From Bacteroidaceae bacterium (GTDB taxonomy: Bacteria > Bacteroidota > Bacteroidia > Bacteroidales > Bacteroidaceae), in contig JAFXVZ010000033.1 in assembly GCA_017534535.1 (NCBI GenBank), positions 116,248-180,247 of the forward strand: a stretch of DNA of 64,000 nt. Direction: 5' to 3'. Position numbers and translations under genes: made by a program. This document shows positions 26,875-36,809 of the stretch, piece by piece. The notes beneath the pieces are model-generated. The model was given only the letters and a program-made list of their open reading frames with translations, did no database searches and was not told the DNA's origin. Position 1 is the stretch's first letter. Each line of letters begins with the position of its first letter.

Positions 26875-28227
26875 TTAGTATCTTGCCTCATAGCTAAAAG
26901 TATCTTGTAGTTTGCCAGTCAGTAGGTTATGGATGTTGACTTGTAGCTTGCCATCTACGACTTTTCCCTCTATGACGGTGGGGAAACGTTGAGGTGCTTC
27001 ACGTCGATTCTCTCCGCTGCCAGTGAATCCCATTTCAGGACCACCACCTACTATCTGAGCCCAAGAGCGAGAGGGGGATGGAGCAAAATAGCGATAACGG
27101 TGCTGGTGTGCAGTGATGACAAGCTGACAGCCTGCCTGTTCCAACAGGGGTGACCATAACTGGGCGCAAGTGCGTTGCCAAGCAGCATAATCAGTGCTGA
27201 ACTGTGGGTCTTTATCGGCAGGAGCCACATCACCAGGATTGGCACGTGGGTCATCATCGTACAACGGAATGTGACAGAAAGCCACTAAGAAAGGTGCATT
27301 GGCTATTTCAGGTCTTGCGAGTGCATCGCTGAGCCAATGAACCTGTGCCTTGCGATAAGGGCCACTAGTGAATAGACCAGCAAACAAAGGGTTTGTATCA
27401 AGCTTATCTTCAGCAGTATCCAATCCGATTAACGCTATATCACCCATGCGTACGGCAAAGTTTCGACCTAAGTCCCAGTCGCGTGACTGACGTTCTTCTG
27501 GTTGGCGATACATCCATACCTTCTCCAAATGACGGTTCGCCATACCTCGGGAGTCGTGGTTGCCAGGGCAGAACAAGTAAGGTATTGAGCTTGCATAATC
27601 GGCTCGTTCAATCTCAGGCTTGAGGAAGATGCGCATCTGATCCTCAATTGTTTCTTCCACATTGCTGGCGTCTCCATTCCAAATCACACATGAGGGAGAC
27701 AGCTCTGCTATCTTGTTGATGGCAAGTCCGAAAGGCTCCCAACGCACATGAGTATCGTTGATGACGCAGAAATGGGCATTGCTGTTCTCCCCGGCGGTGG
27801 TGAAGTGATACACATGATTATCCTCCTCATTGTCCAAAATCTTCATGCTATAGCCACCTTTGTATTCTATGCGGTCTGCACCTATTTTATAATAATAGGT
27901 AGTGGAAGGCTTTAGACCTGTTAGTCGGATTTGTTGCACACGGTCCGTAATGTCTGTGGTGCGAAAACCTCCGCAAAGCACCTTGCGGGCATCGCTTAGG
28001 TCAGGTTTCTCACCCACCAAAGCATAACCATTCGCCAAGTCACTCACAGCAAAGGCGATGCCCATGGAAGTAGCGGCATAGTTTTGCAACATGGGGGCAG
28101 AGGCAATGAGTCTGCCATCATGTGGAACAGGTTGGTTTATTGATGGTTCGTAGGCATTGGCCACATTACCGATGCCTGTTGCCATGGCTAAAAATGTAGA
28201 GCTTTTGATGAAATCTCTGCGTTTCAT
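26875..28227 (-). CDS. Exported metallophosphoesterase with purple-acid-phosphatase-like N-terminus
   Basis: A 450-residue calcineurin-type phosphoesterase. Its start MKRRDFIKSSTFLAMATG resembles a twin-arginine-like export signal. An Fn3-like domain (TGLKPSTTYYYKIGAD) comes first, then the metal motifs INDTHVRW, WNGDASN, PGNHDSRG, FCHIPLYDD and ITAHQHRYRY. The combination resembles purple acid phosphatases, but the motif GDAS in place of GDxx(Y) and the overall length leave the substrate open. The gene is convergent with the GH123-like gene with only three bases between stops. On the minus strand TAACTTTA (28262-28255) is a possible -7 element. Confidence 0.8.
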   Translation of the reverse strand: MKRRDFIKSSTFLAMATGIGNVANAYEPSINQPVPHDGRLIASAPMLQNYAATSMGIAFAVSDLANGYALVGEKPDLSDARKVLCGGFRTTDITDRVQQIRLTGLKPSTTYYYKIGADRIEYKGGYSMKILDNEEDNHVYHFTTAGENSNAHFCVINDTHVRWEPFGLAINKIAELSPSCVIWNGDASNVEETIEDQMRIFLKPEIERADYASSIPYLFCPGNHDSRGMANRHLEKVWMYRQPEERQSRDWDLGRNFAVRMGDIALIGLDTAEDKLDTNPLFAGLFTSGPYRKAQVHWLSDALARPEIANAPFLVAFCHIPLYDDDPRANPGDVAPADKDPQFSTDYAAWQRTCAQLWSPLLEQAGCQLVITAHQHRYRYFAPSPSRSWAQIVGGGPEMGFTGSGENRREAPQRFPTVIEGKVVDGKLQVNIHNLLTGKLQDTFSYEARY

Positions 28228-28314
28228 AGTATCCAAATTTTAGTTTAAGTGGGGTAAAGTTACACATTTTTCCTGATATTAATTACAAGTTTTTTGAAAA
28301 AAAATGCAAGAAAA

Positions 28315-28346
28315 TTTGCAGGGATAAAAAAATAGTCTTAACTTTG
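28315..28346 (+). promoter_or_regulatory. Promoter TTTG-20-TAACTTTG of tRNA-Pro
   Basis: TTTG at 28315-28318 and TAACTTTG at 28339-28346 are separated by 20 bases, an ideal match, 24 bases upstream of the tRNA. Confidence 0.8.
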
Positions 28347-28370
28347 CAGCGCTTTTGGAAAGAAAGCCTT

Positions 28371-28445
28371 CGGGGTGTAGCGCAGTCCGGTTAGCGCACC
28401 TGCTTTGGGAGCAGGGGGTCCCAAGTTCGAATCTTGGTACCCCGA
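28371..28445 (+). tRNA. tRNA-Pro (anticodon TGG)
   Basis: A complete cloverleaf can be drawn. The acceptor stem CGGGGTG pairs with the 3' TACCCCG (one G-T) and leaves discriminator A; the D arm is in TAGCGCAGTCCGGTTAGCGCA; the anticodon stem CCTGC/GCAGG has loop TTTGGGA with TGG at 28406-28408; the T arm carries GTTCGAATC. The 3' CCA is not encoded. A promoter precedes it and a terminator hairpin follows at 28483-28517, so it is a single-gene unit. Confidence 0.97.
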
Positions 28446-28482
28446 CTAGGAATGGATTAAGGTTGATAAATAAAAAGGAAAG

Positions 28483-28517
28483 ACAGTTGCGAGATAGATA
28501 TCGTGACTGTTTTTTTT
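28483..28517 (+). terminator. Terminator after tRNA-Pro
   Basis: The stem ACAGT-tg-CGA / TCG-tg-ACTGT closes an 8-base loop and ends in eight T residues, 15 bases before the glpD start. It would also restrict read-through into glpD. Confidence 0.75.
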
Positions 28518-28531
28518 AAAACCATATAGCT

Positions 28532-30100
28532 ATGAAACGGGAAGAGCAGATAGAAAGACTTAGGAATGCTGAGAAAGTCTGGGACTTTGTGGTCATTGGC
28601 GGCGGAGCCACAGGCTTGGGCTGTGCCGTTGATGCAGCATCCAGAGGATATCAGGTAGCCATGTTAGAGCAAGACGATTTCGCCAAATGCACCTCTAGCC
28701 GTAGTACCAAACTGGTGCATGGAGGAGTGCGTTATCTGCAAAAAGGCGATGTGATGCTGGTTTTAGAGGCTTTGCGTGAACGGGGACGTTTGAAAGCCAA
28801 TGCACCACATCTGGTTAAAGACCAAACGTTTGTCATAGCTAACTACACCTATTGGAATAATTTTTTGTATTTCTGTGGACTTACCTTCTACGACATGCTC
28901 TCATTTGGTTACGGTTATGGCCGTTCAAAGTTTATCAGCAAGGAGAGTGTGCTGCGCCGTTTGCCAGCTATCAAGCGTGATGGCTTGAAGGGGGGTATTG
29001 TATATCACGATGGGCAATTCGATGATTCCCGTCTGGCTATCAATCTGGCAGAGACTTGCATCGATCAGGGAGGTGTGGCTGTGAATCATGTGAAAGTGAG
29101 TGCCATCCTGCATAATGAGCATGGGAAGGTATGTGGTGTGCGAGCCATTGACCAATTGACAGGCGAGACATTTGAGCTGCAAGCTAAGGCCGTGATAAAT
29201 GCAGCTGGCATTTTCGTGGATGAGGTGATGAGGCTTGATGCTCCCGGGCATAAGCCGATGGTGAAACCCAGTCAGGGAGCGCATCTGGTGCTCGACATGA
29301 AGTTTTTGCAAGGTCAGGATGCCTTGATGGTACCTAAGACCAGCGACGGACGTGTGCTCTTTGCTGTGCCTTGGCATAATAGAGTGGTAGTAGGTACTAC
29401 TGACATACTTCGCGAGCATCCTGAGAGTGAGCCTCGTGCATTGGAAGAAGAAATCAATTTCATCCTTCAGACGGCAGGTCTCTATATGGATCCTGCACCT
29501 ACCAGAGAGGATATTGTTGCAGTGTATGCTGGGCAAAGACCTTTGGCGGCACCCAAGAAGGAGGGTAAGAGCGCCAAGGAAATATCCCGTAGTCATAAGA
29601 TTATTGTGTCAGATAACAATCTGATAACCATAACAGGTGGCAAATGGACAAGTTACCGATTGATGGCAGAAGATACTATCGATAAGGCAATAGCCATGAA
29701 TTTGGTAGAGCATAGAAAGTGCGTCACCAAGCACCTGAAGATTCATGGTTGGCGACCCGAACCCGACTTGACCAGCCATTATTATATATATGGTAGTGAT
29801 GAGTCTGCTGTACATGCGCTGGAGCAGGAATTCATCATGCTGAAAGACAAAATTTCACCCAAGTATGACTATACTTTGGGTGAAGTGGTGTGGGCAGTGC
29901 GTCATGAGATGGCACGAACCCTTGACGATGTGTTGGCTCGCCGTGTGCGTCTGCTCTATATTGATGCCCGCGAGGCGCTTCGTGTGGCGCCTGAGGTGGC
30001 GAAGGTTATGGCTATGGAGATGCATAAGCCACTCTCGTGGGTGGATGAGGAAGTGGAGCGATTCAAGGGAATTGCAAAGAATTTTATTGTTAATATATGA
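28532..30100 (+). CDS. glpD: Glycerol-3-phosphate dehydrogenase, FAD-dependent
   Basis: A 522-residue flavoenzyme oxidising glycerol 3-phosphate to dihydroxyacetone phosphate at the inner membrane and passing electrons to quinone. The FAD motif is VIGGGATGLGCAVDAASRG. SSRSTKLVHGGVRYL and VVGTTDI are typical, and the C-terminal domain of about 120 residues matches DAO_C. Its last four bases overlap the start of a TonB-dependent receptor gene, so the two are translationally coupled, an unexpected pairing. No clear own promoter is visible between the tRNA terminator and the start. Confidence 0.93.
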   Translation: MKREEQIERLRNAEKVWDFVVIGGGATGLGCAVDAASRGYQVAMLEQDDFAKCTSSRSTKLVHGGVRYLQKGDVMLVLEALRERGRLKANAPHLVKDQTFVIANYTYWNNFLYFCGLTFYDMLSFGYGYGRSKFISKESVLRRLPAIKRDGLKGGIVYHDGQFDDSRLAINLAETCIDQGGVAVNHVKVSAILHNEHGKVCGVRAIDQLTGETFELQAKAVINAAGIFVDEVMRLDAPGHKPMVKPSQGAHLVLDMKFLQGQDALMVPKTSDGRVLFAVPWHNRVVVGTTDILREHPESEPRALEEEINFILQTAGLYMDPAPTREDIVAVYAGQRPLAAPKKEGKSAKEISRSHKIIVSDNNLITITGGKWTSYRLMAEDTIDKAIAMNLVEHRKCVTKHLKIHGWRPEPDLTSHYYIYGSDESAVHALEQEFIMLKDKISPKYDYTLGEVVWAVRHEMARTLDDVLARRVRLLYIDAREALRVAPEVAKVMAMEMHKPLSWVDEEVERFKGIAKNFIVNI

Positions 30101-32154
30101 ACAAAAAACTATTTCAGACAGGTAAGAAGACTGTGCGTTTCCGCCAGTTTCAGAACAGCTCATACGCTGCCTTCTGTAGCCTGAAAGTCGAGGTCACCAT
30201 TGGTGTACTGGCGTTTACAACGCTGTCTTTTGCCACACCAGAGACGGCATCGGCTCAGGTTGCTACAACCCCACAGGGACAGGAGAAGCTGTATGAACTG
30301 GAGGAAGTGGAAGTGACAAGCAGTCGTGCGCCACTGACTCTTGGACAGTCGGCGCGATTGGTAACTGTGCTGGATCGTGAGGCGATAGCCGCCGCTCCTG
30401 CGCAAAGTGTTAACGATCTACTCAAACTCGCTGCAGGCGTGGATGTGCGCCAGCGAGGACCCATTGGGGCACAAACCGACATCAGTGTTCGTGGGGGGAC
30501 CAACGAACAAATTACCATCCTACTTAACGGCATCAACATCAACGACCCTCAGACAGGGCATAATGCCGCCGATTTCCCAGTTGACATAGCTGACATAGAA
30601 CGTATCGAGGTGCTTGAAGGACCTGCGGGACGTGTATATGGCACTTCATCGTTGGTAGGAGCCATTAACGTCGTAACCCGTAAAGCAGAGAAAACCAGTG
30701 CCGATGTGCATATAGAGGCTGGTTCCTTCGGCTATGTATCTGGGGGAAGCAGGGCAAATGTAATTCATGGTAACTTGAATAACCAATTGTCGGCATCTTA
30801 TAAACGTAGCGATGGTTATTCCCGCAATCAGGCAGGATTTCTTAATAGCGACTTCAATACGTTGAAACTATTCTATCAAGGTCACTACAACGATGATGAT
30901 ATTACTCTTTCGTGGCATGCAGGACTAAGTAATAAGAACTTCGGTTCCAACACGTTCTATAGTGCCAAGTATGATGACCAGTTCGAGCATACACTGAAAC
31001 TCTTTACTGCCGTACAGGCTGAAACAAAGGGTCAGTTCCATTTCAAGCCATCCATCTATTGGAACCGCAGTCATGACAGGTTTGAACTCTTCCGTGGTAG
31101 TGAGGCGAAGGTGCCATTCAATTATCATCGCACTGATGTGTTTGGCGTTAACCTCAATAGCTATGTGGAGTGGTCGCTGGGTAAGACTGCTTTTGGTGCT
31201 GAGTTCCGCAATGAAGATATTGTGAGCGGTAACTTGGGTGAACCCTTGAATCAACCTATGTCCATTCATGGTACAGATAGGCAATACGTGGTGGGATTGA
31301 ATCGTAGCAACCTCAGCTTCCACTTGGAACACAATGTGTTGCTAAAAAAGTTTACCCTGAGTGCTGGAGTGATAGCTGTGAAGAACACATGGAATGAGAT
31401 GCCATTCCGTCTCTATCCGGGCGTGGATGCCAGTTGGCAGTTGGCTCGTCATCTTAAGGCATACGCCTCATTCAATACCTCCCTGCGCATGCCATCTTTT
31501 ACAGAGCTATATTACTCTGTGGGGGGGCATCAAGCTGATAAGTACCTCAAACCTGAAGAGATGCAGGCCTACGAGGTGGGTGTGAAGTACCTGGCAGGCG
31601 GCGTAAGAGGCAGTGTCAGTCTGTATCACCATCATGGTACCAATATGATTGACTGGATCAAGGACACCCGTCAAGGGGTGGATGCTGAGTGGAAGTCGGT
31701 AAATCATACCAAGCTTAATGCAATCGGAGTGGAGAGCAGCCTATATTTGGATTTCCTGACATTGATTCCCTCACAGCATTTCTTGCAACAACTCAATATG
31801 ACTTATAGCTATATCGATCTAGATAAGGACATCGAAGCCTACATTCAGTCACAGTATGCTTTGGAGTATCTCAAGCATAAGTTTACAGTACAGGCTGACT
31901 TTCAATTGATGGCCAGCCTGTACCTGAACTTGTCGTATCGTTATCAAGAACGAAAGGGTAACTACCAGTTGCTCAGTGGCGAGGTGAAACCATACGGTTC
32001 TTATTCGCTGCTAGATGCCCGTTTGTCGTGGAAAGCCCAGCGTTATCAACTTTACCTCGAAGCCAACAACCTGTTTGACAAGACCTATTACGACTATGGC
32101 AATGTGCCTCAGCCAGGCAGGTGGTTGATGGCAGGTGCATCATTCAGTTTTTAA
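30097..32154 (+). CDS. TonB-dependent outer-membrane receptor (BtuB-like)
   Basis: A 685-residue receptor. A long N-terminal region with an internal hydrophobic stretch (VEVTIGVLAFTTLSFATPETASAQ) acts as an extended signal peptide. The TonB box region is LEEVEVTSSRAPLTLGQ; the plug domain (about residues 75-200) has VNDLLKLAAGVDVRQRGP, DISVRGGTNEQ and RIEVLEGPAGRVYGTSSLVG; the barrel ends in GASFSF with a terminal Phe. It lacks the SusC-type N-terminal carboxypeptidase-like domain, so it probably takes up a small ligand such as a cobamide, haem or siderophore rather than glycans. The start overlaps the glpD stop by four bases. Confidence 0.88.
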   Translation: MNKKLFQTGKKTVRFRQFQNSSYAAFCSLKVEVTIGVLAFTTLSFATPETASAQVATTPQGQEKLYELEEVEVTSSRAPLTLGQSARLVTVLDREAIAAAPAQSVNDLLKLAAGVDVRQRGPIGAQTDISVRGGTNEQITILLNGININDPQTGHNAADFPVDIADIERIEVLEGPAGRVYGTSSLVGAINVVTRKAEKTSADVHIEAGSFGYVSGGSRANVIHGNLNNQLSASYKRSDGYSRNQAGFLNSDFNTLKLFYQGHYNDDDITLSWHAGLSNKNFGSNTFYSAKYDDQFEHTLKLFTAVQAETKGQFHFKPSIYWNRSHDRFELFRGSEAKVPFNYHRTDVFGVNLNSYVEWSLGKTAFGAEFRNEDIVSGNLGEPLNQPMSIHGTDRQYVVGLNRSNLSFHLEHNVLLKKFTLSAGVIAVKNTWNEMPFRLYPGVDASWQLARHLKAYASFNTSLRMPSFTELYYSVGGHQADKYLKPEEMQAYEVGVKYLAGGVRGSVSLYHHHGTNMIDWIKDTRQGVDAEWKSVNHTKLNAIGVESSLYLDFLTLIPSQHFLQQLNMTYSYIDLDKDIEAYIQSQYALEYLKHKFTVQADFQLMASLYLNLSYRYQERKGNYQLLSGEVKPYGSYSLLDARLSWKAQRYQLYLEANNLFDKTYYDYGNVPQPGRWLMAGASFSF

Positions 32155-32207
32155 TTAGCTCCACTCTTAAAACAGGGTAGGTGGCTGCGAAGCAGACTGA
32201 GGAGTAT

Positions 32208-33311
32208 TTATTCCCAAGGCGTATAAGGCAAACCGAAGGCATCTGCCACAGCCTTGAAAGTAATTTTGCCATTTACCACGTTCAGGCCCAAGGCCAGGGC
32301 GTGGTCATCTTGGCAAGCTTTGTGCCACCCCTTGTCGGCTAAAGCCACTGCATACGGCAAAGTGGCATTTGTCAGTGCAAGGGTAGAGGTATAAGGCACA
32401 GCTCCGGGGATATTTGCCACACAATAATGGATGATGCCATCCTGCACATACACTGGATCACTGTGCGTAGTAGGATGCGAGGTTTCAAAGCAACCACCCT
32501 GATCTATCGCCACATCCACCAGTACACTACCAGTTCGCATCAGCTTCAGCATCTCACGGGTAATCAGGTGAGGTGTCGTGGCACCTGGTATCAGTACGGA
32601 ACCAATCACCAAGTCTGTGGTAGGCAGTTCGTGACGGATGTTCAGTTCAGAGGCATACAGTGTCTTCACATTCTTAGGCAATACTTGTGAGAGGTGACGA
32701 AGACAGTCCAGAGAGCAGTCGGCCACCGTTACCTCAGCACCTAAACCTGCTGCCATTAGGGCAGCATTGCTACCAACCCTGCCACCTCCTAAAATCAACA
32801 CTTTAGCAGGCAATACACCTGGAACGCCACCTAGCAAGACTCCTCGTCCACCATGTGTTTTCTCCAGGAAATGAGCGCCTTGTTGCACAGCCATACGACC
32901 GGCCACCTCGCTCATAGGAATAAGCAATGGTAAGCTGCGATCAGTCTTCTGCACAGTCTCATAAGCAATACATACAGCCCCAGAAGCCAGCATTGCATCA
33001 GTCAGTTCACGATCTGCAGCAAAATGGAAATAGGTAAATACCACCTGCCCTTTCCTTACTAGCGGATATTCAGGTTCAATAGGCTCTTTTACCTTTACAA
33101 TCATGTCAGCTATGGCATATACATCGCCAATGTCTGGTAGGATTTGGGCACCAGCTTGGATATAGGCCTCGTCGGTAAATCCACTACCTTCGCCAGCTGT
33201 GTGCTGTACATACACATGATGACCATGAGCAGTCATCTCAGCAACGCCCGTGGGAGTCATACCCACACGGTTCTCGTTGTTCTTAATCTCTTTTGGAACT
33301 CCGATTTTCAT
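32208..33311 (-). CDS. ald: Alanine dehydrogenase
   Basis: A 367-residue NAD-dependent enzyme interconverting alanine and pyruvate plus ammonia. It starts MKIGVPKEIKNNENRVGMTP, has the substrate-binding segment VKVKEP, the Rossmann loop LILGGGRVGSNAALMAAGLG and the conserved DVAIDQGGCFETSHPTTHSD. Length and motifs fit Ald well. It is transcribed alone and is convergent with the TonB receptor gene; the 53-base gap between them contains no clear terminator. Confidence 0.95.
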   Translation of the reverse strand: MKIGVPKEIKNNENRVGMTPTGVAEMTAHGHHVYVQHTAGEGSGFTDEAYIQAGAQILPDIGDVYAIADMIVKVKEPIEPEYPLVRKGQVVFTYFHFAADRELTDAMLASGAVCIAYETVQKTDRSLPLLIPMSEVAGRMAVQQGAHFLEKTHGGRGVLLGGVPGVLPAKVLILGGGRVGSNAALMAAGLGAEVTVADCSLDCLRHLSQVLPKNVKTLYASELNIRHELPTTDLVIGSVLIPGATTPHLITREMLKLMRTGSVLVDVAIDQGGCFETSHPTTHSDPVYVQDGIIHYCVANIPGAVPYTSTLALTNATLPYAVALADKGWHKACQDDHALALGLNVVNGKITFKAVADAFGLPYTPWE

Positions 33312-33447
33312 ACGTATTAAGCATTAAGGTTCTAAGTTTTGTGTAAAAATACAGAAAATATGAAAACGATGTTACAGGGAGTCTTATGTTTTTGGACATT
33401 TTTTTAAGAAAAATCATTTTGCGTTTCATAAATTAGCGGATAATGCT

Positions 33448-33455
33448 TATATTTG
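33448..33455 (+). promoter_or_regulatory. Promoter -7 element TATATTTG of the M23 peptidase gene
   Basis: An exact TAnnTTTG match, 25 bases before the start at 33481. The nearest TTTG upstream (33418-33421) is 26 bases away, a little far. Confidence 0.6.
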
Positions 33456-33480
33456 TCAATTGAATTGCAACAAACGAAAC

Positions 33481-35142
33481 ATGAAGAAACTGTTTTTGAC
33501 AATAATGTTGGCTTCACTGAGCATGATGGCTTGGTCGCAAGACAGCAACGACATATATCAGCCACCGTTTGATTTCCCTTTGGTCTTCTCTGGCAACTTT
33601 GGCGAGATTCGTGCCAACCATTTCCATGGCGGATTGGATTTCAAGACGCAGGGAGCTACGGGTAAACCCATTAGGGCACAGGCAAACGGTTATATTTCCC
33701 GCATCCGTGTAAACACGGGTTCTGGTTATGTGTTGAATGTGACATACGATAATGGTTATTACTTGATATACCGTCACTTGACGAAGTTTACCGAAGAGAT
33801 AGACAAGCGAGTGAAGGATTGGCAATATGAGCATGAGCAATGGGAGGTGGATATCATTCCGGAGGCTGATGAATACCCTGTGAAAGCAGGCGACTTGTTG
33901 GCTTATAGCGGCAATACGGGCTATTCGTTTGGCCCGCATCTGCACTTGGATGTCGTGGAGGTCAAGACTGATGAGTTTGTAGATCCGTTGCCTTTTTTCA
34001 GCCATGCTGTAAAAGATCATACGGCTCCTAAGGCAGAAGGCTTTATGGTGTTCCCCCAACGAAGGAAGGGCGTGGTGGATGGACAAACTGAGGCGAAAAC
34101 ATACAACCTCAATGCCAATGCCCCTTTGAAACCCATCTATGCCTGGGGTGAGATAGGAGTGGGCTTGAAGGCATACGACCATATGGAGGGTGTGACTAAT
34201 CGCTATGGTGTGAAATTGTTGCTGCTAGAGGTGGATGGCGAGGAAGTGTTTCGCAGCGAGGTAGCTCGTTTTGCCGAAAGCGAGCATCGCTATATCAACT
34301 CATGGACTGACGGTCAGTATATGAAGCAGTTCATTGAACCAGGAAATAAGTTGAGGATGCTGAAAGCAAGCAATGGTAACCGTGGTTTGCTGACCATTGA
34401 CGAGGAAAGGCCATATCACTTGGTCTATACCTTGACCGACGGACTGGGCAATACCTCAAAAGCAGAGTTTACCATCATAGGTAAGAAACAGGTAATTCCA
34501 GCTGACGATACTGATGAGAAGATGATCTTCCGTTGGAATGAGGTGAATATCTTGCAACAGCCTGGCGTCGATTTGGTAGTGCCTCGCGGTAGGTTGTATG
34601 ATGACCTCTACTTAGATTATTATGTGAGTAAAAGAGCACAGGATGTAGCGTTTACCTATCAGTTGAGCAAAAAGACTGTGTCTTTGCATGATTATGCTGA
34701 CCTGAGCATTGGTTTGACGCAGGTGCCAATAGAGGATATGTCGAAGTTCTATGTGGCAGGTGTTGACAGTAAAGGCAAGCGCTATAGTTTGGGTGGCAGG
34801 TTCGAGGATGGCTATATGAAAGCCAAGGTACGTGAGATAGGTACCTTTACCGTAGGCATTGACACTATCCCGCCTGTGGTGACCCCTCTGAATCCTCAAC
34901 AGTGGGGCAGAAGTGGTACTGTAACCTTGCAGGTGAAAGATGAGCATACGGGCATCAGTACCTATCGTGGTACAATAGACGGACAGTATGCCTTGTTTGG
35001 CAAATATAACTCGGTCAACAACCACATTGTTTGCTACCTCGACCCTGACCATGTGCAGAAGGGTGGCAAGCATGAATTGGTGTTTACCGCCACAGATGAA
35101 TGTGGGAATACAGTAACGGAAATTTATAATTTTACATGGTAA
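33481..35142 (+). CDS. Exported M23-family peptidase (LytM domain)
   Basis: A 553-residue protein with a signal peptide (MKKLFLTIMLASLSMMAWSQ). The LytM/M23 catalytic domain occupies about residues 30-180, with zinc ligands in NHFHGGLDF (His, Asp) and SFGPHLHLDV (the H-x-H motif). The remaining 370 residues form several beta domains (DGLGNTSKAEFTI, ATDECGNTVTEIYNFTW) that look like bacterial Ig-type modules. Such enzymes cut peptidoglycan cross-bridges or regulate amidases. The C69 peptidase gene starts two bases after the stop, so they form one unit. Confidence 0.88.
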   Translation: MKKLFLTIMLASLSMMAWSQDSNDIYQPPFDFPLVFSGNFGEIRANHFHGGLDFKTQGATGKPIRAQANGYISRIRVNTGSGYVLNVTYDNGYYLIYRHLTKFTEEIDKRVKDWQYEHEQWEVDIIPEADEYPVKAGDLLAYSGNTGYSFGPHLHLDVVEVKTDEFVDPLPFFSHAVKDHTAPKAEGFMVFPQRRKGVVDGQTEAKTYNLNANAPLKPIYAWGEIGVGLKAYDHMEGVTNRYGVKLLLLEVDGEEVFRSEVARFAESEHRYINSWTDGQYMKQFIEPGNKLRMLKASNGNRGLLTIDEERPYHLVYTLTDGLGNTSKAEFTIIGKKQVIPADDTDEKMIFRWNEVNILQQPGVDLVVPRGRLYDDLYLDYYVSKRAQDVAFTYQLSKKTVSLHDYADLSIGLTQVPIEDMSKFYVAGVDSKGKRYSLGGRFEDGYMKAKVREIGTFTVGIDTIPPVVTPLNPQQWGRSGTVTLQVKDEHTGISTYRGTIDGQYALFGKYNSVNNHIVCYLDPDHVQKGGKHELVFTATDECGNTVTEIYNFTW

Positions 35143-35144
35143 AT

Positions 35145-36794
35145 ATGAAAAGACTTTCAATCACAATGCTTGCCATCGTGGCAGCAACCATCAACGCCTT
35201 GGCGTGTACAAACCTGATTGTCGGAAAGAATGCTTCTACCGACGGATCTGTTATGATTTCTTATTCAGCCGATTCCTACGGCATGTTCGGATATCTCTAC
35301 CACTCTCCTGCTGGTATGCATGAGAAAGGTGAAATGATTGATATATATGACTGGGATGATGGCACTTATCACGGACAGATTGCCCAGGTGGCACAGACCT
35401 ATAACGTGATAGGTAACATGAACGAATTTCAAGTGTCGATTGGTGAAACCACCTTTGGGGGTCGGAATGAACTCGTTGATAAGAATGGCATCCTCGACTA
35501 CGGCTCTCTGATTTACATTGCTTTGCAGCGTTCACGTACAGCCCGCGAGGCCATTCGTGTGATGACCGACTTGGTGCAAGAGTATGGTTATGCAAGCAGT
35601 GGCGAGTCGTTCTCCATAGCCGATCCAAACGAAGCATGGATTATGGAGATGATAGGCAAAGGCACAGGCAACCATGGTGCTGTGTGGGTGGCAGTGAGGA
35701 TTCCCGATGACTGCATAGCTGCTCATGCCAATCAGAGTCGCATCCATAAGTTCAATATGGATGATAAACAAAATGTGATGTATGCATCAGATGTTATTTC
35801 TTTTGCACGTGAAAAAGGCTATTTCAATGGTGTGAATAAGGATTTCGACTTTGCCAATGCCTACAACCCATTGGATTTTGGCGGTTTGCGTTACTGCGAG
35901 GCTCGCGTATGGAGCTTCTACAATCGCTATACAGACCGTGGTGCTGAGTTCCTTCCATATATCCAGGGTACTTCTTCTGAGCCTATGCCACTATATGTAA
36001 AGCCCAATAGGAAGCTCTCTTTGCAGGATGTTCAGAATATGATGCGTGACCATTATGAGGGTACTGCCCTTGATATCACGCAAGATGTGGGTGCAGGTGC
36101 ATTCCATACCCCTTACCGTCTTTCTCCACTGTCATTTGAGGTAGATGGACAGCAATACTTCAACGAGCGTCCTATTTCTACTCAGCAGTCGGCTTGGGTA
36201 TTTGTATCTCAGTTACGTTCTAACTTAGTTGACCCCGTTGGTGGTGTGTTCTGGTTCGGTTGCGACGATGCCAACATGACTGTTTATACACCTGTTTATT
36301 GTTGTACTGATGTAGTACCAGCTTGTTATAAGGATGGTATTGATGGCGCCAATGATGTTACTTTCTCTTTCCAATCTGCTTTCTGGGTAATGAACTGGGT
36401 AGCTAATATGGTTTATCCTCGTTATGACCTGATGATTGATGATGTGAAAGCCATCCAGAACGACTTGGAAAACACCTTCTTCCAGGCACAGGATGCTGTT
36501 GAGGCTACCGCTTTGGAGCTTTACAAACAAGACCCAGTCAAGGCAAAGGCTTACCTCACCAACTACACCAACATGATGGCGATGAATACCATCGACACTT
36601 GGAAGAAACTCGGTGAGTATTTAGTAGTGAAATACAACGATGGCGTGGTTAAGCGCATGCCAACCACTACTTACATAGGTAAGAATACCAAGCAGATTGA
36701 ACGTAGGTTAGAGCGCCCGGGCATCCCTAAGGGATTGCAAGAGGAAATTGCACGTCAGACGGGCGATCGCTATAAGATGCCAAAAAGTAATTAA
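35145..36794 (+). CDS. Peptidase family C69 dipeptidase (Ntn hydrolase)
   Basis: A 549-residue exported dipeptidase. The signal peptide MKRLSITMLAIVAATINALA is followed directly by Cys in CTNLIVGKNASTDGS, which is the expected N-terminal nucleophile after cleavage. GETTFGGRNEL, ESFSIADPNEAWIMEMIG and VAVRIPDDCIAAHANQSRI are typical of the C69/PepD family. It probably degrades short peptides in the periplasm, consistent with its position right behind an M23 murein peptidase. The ATG at 35145 is chosen as it begins the signal peptide. Confidence 0.9.
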   Translation: MKRLSITMLAIVAATINALACTNLIVGKNASTDGSVMISYSADSYGMFGYLYHSPAGMHEKGEMIDIYDWDDGTYHGQIAQVAQTYNVIGNMNEFQVSIGETTFGGRNELVDKNGILDYGSLIYIALQRSRTAREAIRVMTDLVQEYGYASSGESFSIADPNEAWIMEMIGKGTGNHGAVWVAVRIPDDCIAAHANQSRIHKFNMDDKQNVMYASDVISFAREKGYFNGVNKDFDFANAYNPLDFGGLRYCEARVWSFYNRYTDRGAEFLPYIQGTSSEPMPLYVKPNRKLSLQDVQNMMRDHYEGTALDITQDVGAGAFHTPYRLSPLSFEVDGQQYFNERPISTQQSAWVFVSQLRSNLVDPVGGVFWFGCDDANMTVYTPVYCCTDVVPACYKDGIDGANDVTFSFQSAFWVMNWVANMVYPRYDLMIDDVKAIQNDLENTFFQAQDAVEATALELYKQDPVKAKAYLTNYTNMMAMNTIDTWKKLGEYLVVKYNDGVVKRMPTTTYIGKNTKQIERRLERPGIPKGLQEEIARQTGDRYKMPKSN

Positions 36795-36809
36795 CAAATA
36801 TTATTTATC

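Noticed and set aside
28925-29596. A 223-codon minus-strand frame
   Set aside because: It is antisense to glpD, whose motifs are intact; no promoter or similarity supports it.
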